Origin: Sycon ciliatum
Lineage: Eukaryota > Porifera > Calcarea > Leucosolenida > Sycettidae
Assembly (NCBI RefSeq): GCF_964019385.1
Contig: NC_088645.1
Coordinates: 17,476,180 to 17,540,179, forward strand
Direction of reading: 5' to 3'
DNA: 64,000 nt
In this document: positions 10,872-21,237 of the stretch, piece after piece
Numbering within the stretch: the first letter of the stretch is position 1
Layout of the letters: each line of letters begins with the position of its first letter
The notes under the pieces: model-generated
What the model was told of the DNA's origin: nothing
The model's database searches: none
The model's input: only the letters and a program-made list of their open reading frames with translations
Made by a program: the position numbers and the translations under genes

Positions 10872-13420
10872 CTACAACACAGAGTGGAATGCAGAGAAGG
10901 AAAGTGTCACATAAAGATTGAACACGTACAAGTGAAGTAAGGTCTCACTAAATGTCACTACTTGGAGTCTTTGGTGTGCTGCATGAATTAGAATGGTCTG
11001 GGTTCGAGGAAGCTGAAACGCGCCCTGTATTCCTAATCGAACCTGCGTACTTCCTCCGAAACTGCGATACTAGACAGGTAGATGTGAGCAAAGAGTCACT
11101 TCGTTCTCGCTCCACTTATACTGGCCCACACAGAGACATAGACACCAACAGCGACAACACACAAAGTGAAGGATAGTTGGCCGCAGCCAGATGTGAACCG
11201 GATAACGAGTGAGGTATGGAAGCAAGGACTGAGAACAGAGTGTCTCAGATGGAATAGGCGTGCCAGTGGATAGAAGAAATAGGCCATGATGCAGAACCAA
11301 CTGGGTCCGTCAGATAAATCTTCCTGGACTGAGCCAGCCGGGAAAAAACCCTCGCGCCGACAGACACAGTTGTGAGGGAAAACACCGGGTGTATATCCCA
11401 AAGGCGATTAGGCGTCATGTAGGCATGGCAAGCACATCACGGCAAAAAGTGATAAAAAGCATTGAGAATATGCACAGAAAGGAAGGTTGGAAGGCAGGGG
11501 CACTGGTGAGACTCAAAAACTGACTGAAGAAGTCAGGAAAAGAAGCGACAATAAAGAGCACACAAGATGCCATATTTGCAACTGAAACTGTTTCGCGAGA
11601 AATCATTTTCTCGCCTATCTCGCTGCGCTCGGCCGGCGAGAAATACAACTTGTCATAGAACTACTGGGAAAGAAGAAACTCTCAGACCCTTGTAGTGTTC
11701 TAGACAATGAATTGAATCGCATTTGTCCAAGGAGGCTGCTATACAGCATGCAGCCTGTTTTCACAATCGAATGGGGTCCTCGAAACAGTATCACTCGACG
11801 AGTGCAGCATCTCGTACACAACAAGGACAGTGACATTTTGATTTTAGGCCATACTACCCCTTTTACGTCATGTATACTAAATTTATAGTAAAGAAAAGGA
11901 CCAATGAACTACGAGTTACGCCACTAACACCACCAGTTACTAATATAATATGTTGCCTTAGATCTCCTAGGATATAGTCGTATTTCATCAGTTCCAAGCG
12001 CGAAACCAGCACTGCTGGTAGAGAATTAAACACTGAATCGCAGGGTCGTAGGTATGAACCCCAAGGGGTTCGAGCGTAATGTTGAGCCACCCAAATCCGC
12101 ATGGTCACCATTAAAAGCCAGCCAAGGAGGACATAATAATGTTGGCGAAGAAATTGGTATGGGGAATATTCAGGAACAGAAATTATGATCAACCGGTCAG
12201 TATCATTACATACATGTATAAATGCCTCCGTAGTGTCCTCAACAACGATTAGTATGGGATATTGACCAGGACGAGGTCTATATGGAATATATAGGCTGAG
12301 TGAAAGACCGAGGTCCGCCGAGGTCTTTTACGAGGCCTATATTTCCCATATAGACCGAAGTCGAGGTCAATATCCTATTAATATTATTTTATCACGATTC
12401 CTTTGGCATAACCCCAAAATTTGAACTTTTAGGTCATTATCCCATACTAATCGCTGTTGAGAACACTACATTTATAACCTACTTTAACCTTCTTAGCATA
12501 GCATTTGTACTATAGTGTACATAGGATGTTGCCTATTTTGGGTACAAGACTGTAAGAAGAACAGGGTTCAGCAGCTGCAGCACAGTGGCTGGGTGGTATA
12601 AGGGGTTGCTTTAGATTCATACTGTTGTGGGTTCGAATCCTGCTTGCTCTCTTCCTTTCTCTTCTTTCTTTCAAATTTTCTTTTTGAAGTGGAGAGAAAA
12701 TTTCTAAGTCCCTCCAAAGTCGAAAGATTACAATGCCTAAGTGGTCGATACAAGCGGTCGATACAAGCGGTCGATATTACGGCGATATGGGTAATATAGG
12801 ACCAGTCAAGGATCACAAGAATTAGTGGAGGTCGATACAGAAGAGTGATAAGTATATATTAAATACAACCCAACAGTACGCTTGTACGTGAAATATATAC
12901 CGACATACAAACCGAGGCGAAGCCGAGGGGGTAGTTGTCGCTTCCCTGAACGATTTTTCAAATTTATCTTGTCTACCCGAAAGGCAAAGAAATCAGCTAC
13001 AGTAGAAATTGAGGCAGAGCATAGTCGACGGACCAAGCGTTAGTTTGTGGCCTTCCGCTTCGCTGCACTTGCAGCTAAGGCCGACGGCTTCATCAGAGTT
13101 TGAGGCAGACCATTCAGCCCTCAACAATACGCTGAACAAGACGCGCCTTCAAATTCATGTCAAGAAACTTAGTTTTCAAGCCATCCATGCATCCAGGTGG
13201 CAGGCGGAGGAGGTGGCAGGCGATGACGGCCAACTAGCATTTTTTCAAGTACACTGTAACGCCCTTCTACCGGGATAGGGTAAGCAGTTCCGCACCTTCT
13301 TTCCTTGGCAAGCGCTTCGCTGATTTTGTTGGTATTTTCAGACCTGCTACCTTCGCAGCAATATGCGCCACACGTAGAGCATTTTAGGAATTTGAGAACA
13401 CTTTGTTGATGGGGTGGTGT

Positions 13421-13486
<66 letters not shown>

Positions 13487-16400
13487 GGGGGAGGTTGGTG
13501 GCTACAATGACATGTAGATTACAATGTGCACAGGAAATCCCTTTTACAAAAATCCATTGACTAGATAACATGGCGGACCTGCCTAAGAAAGGCTAAGATA
13601 CGAGATAGGCCAAAGTTTAAAGTGTATTGATTTGAAAAACAAGTGATTCACCGAAGTACACATATAACGTGACTCACCTGCACATATCCGGCCATTTTGA
13701 GTATCTCGGATAGTGAATCCCTCGAAGCAATCGCACGAGTAGGACCCCGGAATATTCACACATTTTCCTAGACTTTGCGCAGAGTACGCAGCACAGTGGT
13801 GAGGTGTAAGAGAGCATTCATCAATATCCTGGCATTGAAGTAAGGTTCCATTGCCGATAACCTCATAGCCTTGCCCACAAACACAGGTATAGCTTCCAAG
13901 TTTATTTACACAGTGCAACGCATTATCACTGCGAATATATCCAGAGCAAGGAACATCAGTCTCTACACATTCATCAATATCGTTGCAAGTATAGGTTGTT
14001 CCATTTTCCGTGAGTTTATATCCATGTTGACAAGTACACCTGTAAGATCCCCACGTGTTGTGACAATGCGGACCCGAATCATGGTTCACACTGTATCCAT
14101 AGCAGGGATTATACGACGCTGAGCATTCGTCGTGATCTGAAGGGAATATTTAAAACATGCAGAGCAGTCATAGATTAAAAGTTTTAATTTGAAACACGGA
14201 TGTTGGGACAGTAATATAATCAATGTGCGGACAATAATATAATAAAATATATATATTATTATGTACTCAATCTGCGGACAGCATGCTGTTTCGTTCTTTT
14301 TGAACTCATCAGCGCAGCACAGAGAAAATGAGGCCGAACCTGATAGCAATGGAAATAAAAATTTCCAATCAGGCCCGAACGTACCATTATTATGTAGAAA
14401 GGAAAAGGACATAATATGTATGAATCTTCCCAGAACCTACGAGTTGGACTGCTGTTGGTTTGTTAACTGATTTGTAAGGTGCGACATTATGCTCTTGCAT
14501 GGCACAGGCTATAGCATCTTCTAAGCGATGGTCCTTGTTCTTGAACCTTCTTCTAGATTCTAGCATATTCAACTTGATTCTCTTGTCAGCCAGCTTGCTG
14601 ATAACATTATTGCCTTACTGCTCGCTATATAGGCACACTATTCCACTCTTCTGAGGCACCTGCCTCGCGCATTGCTTGCACATTGGCAATTCGTACGACT
14701 TGCACTCAGGACTTCAACTGAGTTCATGGTTCACAGACTTGAACAAGTTCAGCAAGATCTGCAATTTGGGTTTCTTATGCAGTTTTCAGGAATGATTGTG
14801 TGAGCCGCTGTGACTAGATGCGGATCGAGTCAGCGCATTGGTTGCGGGAAGGTCTGAATTAAGAAGGGATTCGGAACATTGTTTCGGTGAATTGTGGAAG
14901 GATTCCTTTCTCTTCACCTCCGATACGATTAGTTCGAAATGGTGTTAGTGGCTAACTTTGGAGAGCTGCTTGCTTCGGGCATCCAATTTATTAACGTTAC
15001 TTAGTGTCATTTAGGGGTTGTCCACAAATTAATATCAATATATTTTTAGAGAATGTGAAGAAGAAGTTGGTGCGACTTCGGCGATAATTGGACACCATGT
15101 ATTGAGCAGGGAGTGGTGCTTCCTTGCAGGTTTTCCCAGTGGAAGGTTCTATGGACTTCTCGTGTGCTCTGGATGGCAGTCGTGAGTCAGTCAAGTGAGA
15201 ATTCAAGTCGGCCGGAATAGCGCAAGCTCACTCGCAGGGAGCAAAACACAATTACGGAAAATAAGAAAGAGTACAAAAATCGACGTGAATACATGTAGCA
15301 GCAGAAATGTGCCAAAAGATATTCATGCAAAGTTCTTTGTTATTACTGAAGTGCACAGTGGAGCAGAGAACCAAAAAGGAAGACAGAACAAAGTGGAAGA
15401 AATAACGATACAACGGGAATCCGGAGCAGCATGCTGATGCATTGGGCCTACCTCCCCCGACCATGGGCCTCGAGCGGCAGGACCAAGCACCAAGCACAAA
15501 ATACATTTTGAAACTCGGATGTTGAGCCATAAATAAATGTAGAAAGGAAAAGGACATATGGATACGAGTTAAGATTAGCGCTACGGAGATGTGTTGAAGC
15601 TAGGTGTCAGGACGTCGAATGTCTCAGTATTCTTGTCAGTTTTGTGCCTAGTTATTGCACTTTCTGACTGTATATAGTATCCAGTTACAGTGATGGAGAG
15701 TTACTCTTAACTCGTATCCATATGTCTTTTTCCTTTCTACAAGATACATTATATAGGTATAACAGAAAAATAGAAAATACGAAAGTATGTGTGATGTAAC
15801 GAAACAACATGAGATGGCAAATTGTCTGGTGTTGCAGATGAGGTACAGAGACTCGAGCAGAGAGAGAGAGAGATAGAGAGAGAGAGATAGAGAAAGAGAG
15901 AGATAGAGAGAGAGAGAGAACAAAGAGAGAGAGAGTGAGAGAGATGGAGATAGAGAGAAATATATAGAGAGAAAGAGAGAAAGAGAGAGAACAAAGAGAG
16001 ATAGAGAACAAAAAGAGAGAGAGAGCGAGAACAAAGGGAGAGAGAGACAGAGAGAGCGACAGACAGAGAGAGAGAACAGAGAGAGAGAGAACAAAGAGAC
16101 AGAGAGACAGAGAGAGAAGGAGAGAGAGAGACAGACATACAGACAGAGAGAGAGAAAGACAGACAGAGAGAGAGAGAGAACAAAGAGACAGAGAGAGAAG
16201 GAGAGAAGGAGAGAGAGAGAGACAGACATACAGACAGAGAGAGAGACAGACAGTTGCTGTATAAAATTTTAACAACCTAAAGAGAAGTCCAGCACAAGGA
16301 CCAACTGACATCGAATCCCATCTAAACGGGAATATTTATTACATAAAGAACCAAAAAGTAAATAGCGTACCTTCTTGGACATGCAAGGCGATACGTGGCT

Positions 16401-16880
16401 CATGTGCTTCATTGAGATGAAACCAACAGTTGAAGTGACTTGCCCTCTGAACTGTGAAAATGATTTTCAGCCGATGTGATGATAGCACGGAAAAAGGGAG
16501 CCAATGACGGATTGTAAAAGGAGCACGATAAGTATGCTCTACTGACCTTTCCTCTGACAAACCATTCTGGTAAGAAACGGAGAGGTGGCAATTTCCGCTT
16601 ATCGCAAATTCCACCCCTATTGCTTTAATAGTGCAGTTCCTTGGAAACTCGAAGTGCGTGCTATAAGAGTGATGGTAAGCTAGCCTGTAGAATTTTGGAA
16701 GTGTATCTGATGTATTCAATGGATACCATAGGAATGTTTCCAATCCACCGTACAGACCATCATAATTATATCTTTGATGACCAACTGGAATGCACCTTGG
16801 CTGTAAACAACATACTTGAGTTGTCATAGTAACGATCGTCATCACTAGGACCGTCCAGCTGTACTTCGTCAGGAGACTAA
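10081..16880 (-). CDS. Receptor gene B1 (N domain, 3 EGF, TM, tail B), open
   Basis: The visible exons are 16880-16371, 14136-13678 and 10871-10081. All have consensus GT/AG borders and phase-1 junctions, and together they give about 585 codons without a stop. The predicted product is a type I membrane protein: leader, four-cysteine N domain, three cbEGF modules, an unusually long duplicated stalk, one TM helix and a roughly 110-residue cytoplasmic tail with three tyrosine motifs. A first exon with the start Met is expected upstream of 16,880. The introns hold a foldback (12,243), a tRNA-like repeat (12,575), microsatellites (13,418; 15,858) and a ribozyme-family relic (15,069). It is one of the three genes in the cluster that could be functional. 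Confidence 0.75.
12243..12459. repeat. Foldback element in a B1 intron
   Basis: The outer arms read CGATTAGTATGGGATA and, in reverse, TATCCCATACTAATCG; the inner arms repeat GACGAGGTCTATATGG and its complement near 12,345. The whole is a 217-bp imperfect palindrome, typical of a foldback MITE. No matching element was seen elsewhere in the window. Confidence 0.75.
12575..12660 (+). mobile_element. tRNA-like SINE head fragment
   Basis: A box-A-like stretch (CAGTGGCTGGGTGGTATAAGG) lies upstream of a box B (GGGTTCGAATCC, near 12,630), but the acceptor ends do not pair, so it is not a functional tRNA. A pyrimidine-rich tail follows. Confidence 0.5.
13418..13484. repeat. (GT)n microsatellite
   Basis: About 33 uninterrupted GT units lie in the B1 intron just left of the EGF exon donor. 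Confidence 0.95.
13678..14136 (-). CDS. Triple EGF exon of B1
   Basis: The acceptor CCTTCAG/ATCACG and donor GCAG/GTGAGT give 459 nt with phase 1 at both ends. It encodes three six-cysteine cbEGF modules beginning DHDEC, DIDEC and DIDEC, each with the C-x-N-T/K/I-x-G-S-Y-x-C-x-C core that includes the hydroxylation-type Asn and the aromatic residue. The negative D-x-D/N-E-C starts predict Ca2+ binding and a rod-like spacer between the N domain and the stalk. Confidence 0.9.
15069..15249 (+). mobile_element. Relic of the hammerhead-ribozyme repeat family
   Basis: GGTGCGACTTCGGCGATAAT is followed by GTATTGAGCAGGGAGTGGTG and, at 15,160-15,249, by the CTCGTGTGCTCTGGATGGCA part of the 478-bp unit found at 48,672-50,234. 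The ribozyme is cut off just before its cleavage-site strand, so it has no catalytic core. Confidence 0.7.
15858..16250. repeat. GA-rich compound microsatellite
   Basis: About 390 nt of GAGA, GACA and AACAAAGAGA units. It produces long Ser/Leu-only frames on the minus strand that are not genes. Confidence 0.95.
16371..16880 (-). CDS. Leader and N-domain exon of B1
   Basis: The exon runs from TTTTAG to GAAG/GTACGC (510 nt, phase 1-1). A hydrophobic leader (YSWTVLVMTIVTM) precedes the N domain, which has cysteines in 'QPRC', 'RNC', 'GNC' and 'FNC' and the family signatures G-G-L-E-T-F-x-W and L-K-I-I-F-T-V. The ending H-E-P-R-I-A-L-x-V-Q-E-G leads into the EGF exon. The B2 exon lacks an in-frame ATG at the matching place, so Met is probably in an earlier exon. 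Confidence 0.7.
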
Positions 16881-17740
16881 CTAAAACGCAGCAGAAAACA
16901 AGGAAAACACGGGAGCGAAGTACAAGTATCTATTCACTTCACAAATGTGTATACTTTCAACACAGCGATCGACAAATCTTTCAATCTCTCTTGTATACTA
17001 TCAACACAGCGATCGACATATCTTTCAATCTCTCTTGTATACTATCCATAAATAATCTGCGAGGAGACATCAATAAGACTTAGTGGTGCTCGTATTTGTT
17101 ATCTATTTTGGAAAAAAGACAGGCACATATGGATAGGAGTTAAAATTAGCTGTCCACCACTATATTTAGATACAGTCAGAAAGTGCAACAGCTAGGCACT
17201 AAACCTGACAGTGTACTGACTCCTGACACATATTAGACAATAATGTTATTGACTCGACATCCGAGTTTCAAATCCATTCTTCATTCATTCCATAGAACAG
17301 GACAACATAAACGGGACTCAAACCTAGAATAGTAGAAATGCATATCGGTGCTTGCATACTTGGTCACCGCCCATGAGAAGACTTTCTGAGATATAGAGGA
17401 TTGATAAATTGTCCAGTGTAACAAGGGGGGGGGGGGAATTAAATTTTCGAAAATGAATGTTTACGGCAGATGGCTTCGCCTTAAATACAGCTGTGAAATT
17501 TACTAACCATCTTTCGTTGAAGAATGAGCCATCATCACGCAGTGATGTAAATAACGAGACAGTATCTAGAACACGATGAAGTTTCTTTCCACGTGAAACC
17601 AAAATCTGGCAGGATTCGGCATGAGGGTCTTCGGCAGTCTATCCAGGATGTGATCAACACGATCTTAGACTGAACTGTCCCTCTAACGAAGGCAACCTGA
17701 AGATTATCTGCACGAAAAACATACTTAGTAAGTAAGCACT
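16881..17740. other. Upstream region of B1
   Basis: This holds a locally repeated segment (ATCGACAAATCTTTCAATCTC near 16,970 and again near 17,010) and a poly-G run near 17,427. The stretch near 17,440-17,560 aligns with 36,930-37,050 upstream of B2, so it is a shared 5' region. No first exon could be chosen. Confidence 0.45.
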
Positions 17741-17956
17741 TTGCAGGCCACCAGCATGACTCATAGATTTACATGTACCTGCAGGGGTGTTGCACTACAT
17801 GTACTGCACATACTGCAGATCCATTTTGCCACACCAGCAATCTTATGCACCCACATGTATAAACAATGGAGAATAGTTCTGCACACGACAGCTGTTGAGT
17901 CATGGCTGTAACTCCTAACCAGCTGTTCTCTTACAAAATGTGTGCAACATGGACTG

Positions 17957-18166
17957 TCACACTTCCCACATAAAGCGAAATGGGTATGTTCGACACGCCG
18001 TTTGGAAGCCGCTATCAATGATGACCTCGCCCAATGTGCCTTCTGGTTTGCCAAAGACTTGCACTACACGTCGGTCTAGTTGTTTGGTACACCAGCGAGT
18101 CATGGTGTCTAATGAAAGGTCCTGAACAGATGACAAAATGTTGAGGTCAGACACCGGATTGTGCAT
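17957..18166 (-). other. Conserved exon-like open segment in R1
   Basis: About 55 codons, with SLDTMTRWC, KQLDR, VVQVFGKPEGTLGEV and DSGFQ. The copy at 37,409-37,580 reads SLDTMARFC, KQLDR and FGKPEGTLAEV with no indels and many substitutions. Copy 1 (475-635) is frameshifted and stopped. I recognise no domain. It lies upstream of B1, on the same strand, so it could be an early exon of a B gene or a fragment of another duplicated gene. Confidence 0.35.
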
Positions 18167-18568
18167 GTTTGTGTGATTACCGTAACTGCACTGTTCAGCT
18201 TAATTAGTTGCATGCAGTATGGTGTCTTAGGATTGGTAGTGTTTGGGAACACCGAGTCAACGCTAGACGGGTGGGAGGTCCAATCTATAAACAAGCCTGA
18301 GACGTAGACGAAGAGACTGTTAAAACGTGTGAGCGAGAGGGTGAACGTATGCACGGATGATGGCTGTGTGCAGGTTTAACGTGTATACAGTGTATTTGGC
18401 ACGTAACGATCTTGGTTTAGATTTGAAGTGCATTTAGAGGAGTTTTTGCAAAGAGAATGTCATAGTTCCCGCAAGGATTGAGCAAAGCAAAGCACGCGTC
18501 CCGCAGGATGAGAATTGGACAGACCCTACACAAATCAAGTCTGATAGCTAGTGTGCTTCAGTTCACCC

Positions 18569-18690
18569 AATTACATTTCACGGTTCGCGTGAGACTCGGC
18601 TGGAAGCCGGGCTTTCCGCATCCGTAGGAACGCCACCACCCTTCAAGGATAAAGGCGCAGATACAGCTCCTAAAGCGGTTAAGGCGGTTA
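18569..18690. repeat. SINE-like insertion in R1 copy 2
   Basis: The segment from TTACATTTCACGGTTCGCG to CAGCTCCTAAAGCGG interrupts the sequence that is continuous at 1,028-1,060 in copy 1. It matches 46,920-47,030 in reverse orientation, including CCACCACCCTTCAAGG. Confidence 0.6.
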
Positions 18691-20026
18691 CAAATATAAG
18701 GAGAGCTGATTGCTCTTGGATTGTTTTTCGGCAGCTCAGTGACGGCGAATTTTACACGTATTCCTACAGGATCAATGGCTCTGTGTTTCTCTGTATTATG
18801 TATCAGTATGATTATATTTTAGGTGCAGCATGTACGATTGCTGTCCAAATGGCTACCGCTGGCTATACCGTTCCTTGGGCGTCAGTGACACTGCATCCCC
18901 TTGGCCCTGATGTGAATCGTGTGGTTTACCATGTGTGCACCATGCTTGATTAGCTTCTCTAACAATACAGTAGAGCTCATTTAAGTATGTACTAAGGCAC
19001 ACTCCTGCTTAGAACGCATATTGTTCGATGCACTGGTGTTATGATCCAAACCAAAGTATTTTGAGATAAAGTTCACTCAGATACTACGTAGTATTTTCAC
19101 TGTCCTGCTGCCCATGGGGAAGTCTTGCAAATTTGACACCTTTGGTGCTGCAGATAGGCTTAGATTCCCATGACACGAGGCAAGGATTCCACGTGAGAAT
19201 TAGAATCTAACTTGGTCCAGCTTGAAACAAGTATCATCAAATTGAATATCTCAGCCGCCTGTTTGTACTGGCTGCCCATTAACCATTGCGAAGCTGCTCT
19301 CTTGCTCTTCCATAGCTATTTGAGAGTGTAAATGCAAGTCCTAAATGAAATCAGAAGTTGATGATGCGAATTGGGAGGGGTATGCAGTTGGATTCTGATG
19401 ATATACAAAAGTACTTATACAAAGCTAACACTTGCATGGTGACTCATTACGCTCCGTTCGAGCGTTTGTGGGCAATAGCTGAGTTCAATGATAAAGACAA
19501 CACGTCATATGGAATATGAATGTGAAGATCACGAGTTTCAAAGTCCCGAAAAACACTACAAAAATACACTACACTGTGCTTGGTAGTTGTTGTTGTAAGG
19601 GTCTGGAAAGGTCAAAAATACATTGCACGTCTTACCGATCTACACAGGAAAATACTATCCGTTCATACAGCTTTGCAATGTGCAAGTACTCCGCAATGGC
19701 ATAATATTATAAAGAAGAAAAATGTTGCATCAATTGTGGAAACAGTGCTCAATGCTCTAGGCACAAAACTCTCTCACACACATACACATGGATAACAAAA
19801 CAGCAAAGGGAAGTATGTTCCCAACTCCTACTGACGTTTATCATCCGTTGCACTCCATTCAATTCCTGTCCTTTTCGTTCGGCCTTGTTCCATTCCCTTG
19901 TTTGTTTCCACCTATGCGAGTTTGGTGTCCGAATATTGAGTGAAAGTGATAGTATACTTAGAGGAAAGCAATTGGTCGTGAGAAAACAGCATTGAAAGGC
20001 TGAAAGTTGTGCTAAAACGTTGGCTA

Positions 20027-21237
20027 TCACTTCGTTGCAAAGCTAGGGTAACAGTCAGTCGGAGGGAGAAAGATAATCTGATGGATTCCCTGGTACTTTT
20101 TCTTTCGCCTGAGAATTAATGCTACCTTTTGCTCTGAGCATGTCCCGCGATAGGATTCATTTGGCAGTGGAAGTGGCATGCCAGCCAGAGTGTCACTGGC
20201 AGAAGGTCTCTCCATTCCAACCATTTAGTTTTCGGGATCTTTCCTAGTCACCATTGCTCTCTGATCTTTAGCCGAAGTGTTAGACACATGCGTTGGATCA
20301 GACGTGGATCTGGAGCTGCATGGTGTGGTCCAGCTGTTAGGAATAGAAGTGCGAGCCGTGGCTAAAGCGTAGCCATAACCATCTGTGCTCCCCATCAAGC
20401 TGCTTGACACAGCGCCCGCACATCTCCCCGTGTGATCAACACATTCATTGCCGGGAGCAGTGGCAAGGGCATATGTATATTTCACACTCTGATCCATATG
20501 GTCTGAAACATAAGTATATTCGTTTGGCGATTTTTTGTTTATGTTGTCGGTTTCCATTTGATTCGAAAGCTGGGAGTGCCTCGCTGCATTAGGAGTTGAG
20601 CCAGTATTCGGGGCTGTGGCAAGAGAGTATTCACACTCCATATTCTGCTGCTTTTGGTCAGGAACACTAGCGTATTCGTTTGGCAATCCTTCACCGAGTG
20701 TGTAGACGTTTTCCATTCGGTTCGGAGGCTGGGAGTGCATCCCTGCAGTAGCAGCGGATTCGGCGGTGGGTGCCGTGGAAAGGGAATATGTATGATCTTC
20801 AATCCGGTCAATCTCAATGGCAACGGAAACGGTAGTATATTCCTCTCCTGTTCCCGTGTATGTCGGGAGCGTTCGATTCGGCTGTTGAAGTGACATTTCC
20901 GTCTCTGTGCGGTCTGCGTGAACCATATTAACATGTCCATGAACAGCTGTGGGCCGTAGAGCGATAGAATTGCGCTGAAATAATTTCAAAATATTCTCTC
21001 TCTTCCGGAGTGTAAGCGCCACCAGCAAAGCAAAAAGTATCACACTAATAGTTGACAGAGTCACCAGCAAAGTCTTGTCGTTCCGTACTTTTCCTGATGG
21101 TGACCTTGGCACTTGCGTAATGCCGAGATGTGTTGCTGATGTTGAAGTCGCTGTAGTATTTCGGAGCGATGTTCGTGCTGCAACGGTTTTCAAGTCCTTG
21201 TGCAATTGTGTTGGGGTTGGTGACGCAGTTGACAAGA
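20027..21237 (-). pseudogene. Receptor remnant A2: tail-A exon only
   Basis: The exon is open from its CTGTAG acceptor (21,237) to a TAA at 20,227-20,225. It encodes a stalk, a TM helix (VILFALLVALTL) and a tail with four Y-[AS]-L-[AS]-T-A-[PR] repeats plus NEYASV and NEYTYV. The TAA interrupts what is coding in A3; beyond it the family C-terminal region continues in frame (ATGGTTGGAATG) and is then frameshifted after 'CSEQK'. No N-domain or EGF exon exists upstream: homology jumps from the A1 intron directly to the A1 upstream block at about 21,880. It is therefore a headless gene. Confidence 0.8.

Larger units (their letters stand above)
17741..20026. repeat. Duplicated cluster block R1, copy 2
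   Basis: Homologous to 1-2,399 and 37,260-39,330. It keeps the open minus-strand segment at 17,957-18,166 described among the findings. Relative to copy 1 it carries an insertion at about 18,569-18,690. The part at 19,560-20,026 matches the region just downstream of the A1 tail exon. Confidence 0.7.

Noticed and set aside
13347-13571. Thr-His repeat protein
   Set aside because: Translation of the (GT)n run.
15648-16311. Three overlapping Ser/Leu-rich minus-strand frames up to 208 codons
   Set aside because: Pure translation of the GA microsatellite; no start context, splice signals or family resemblance.
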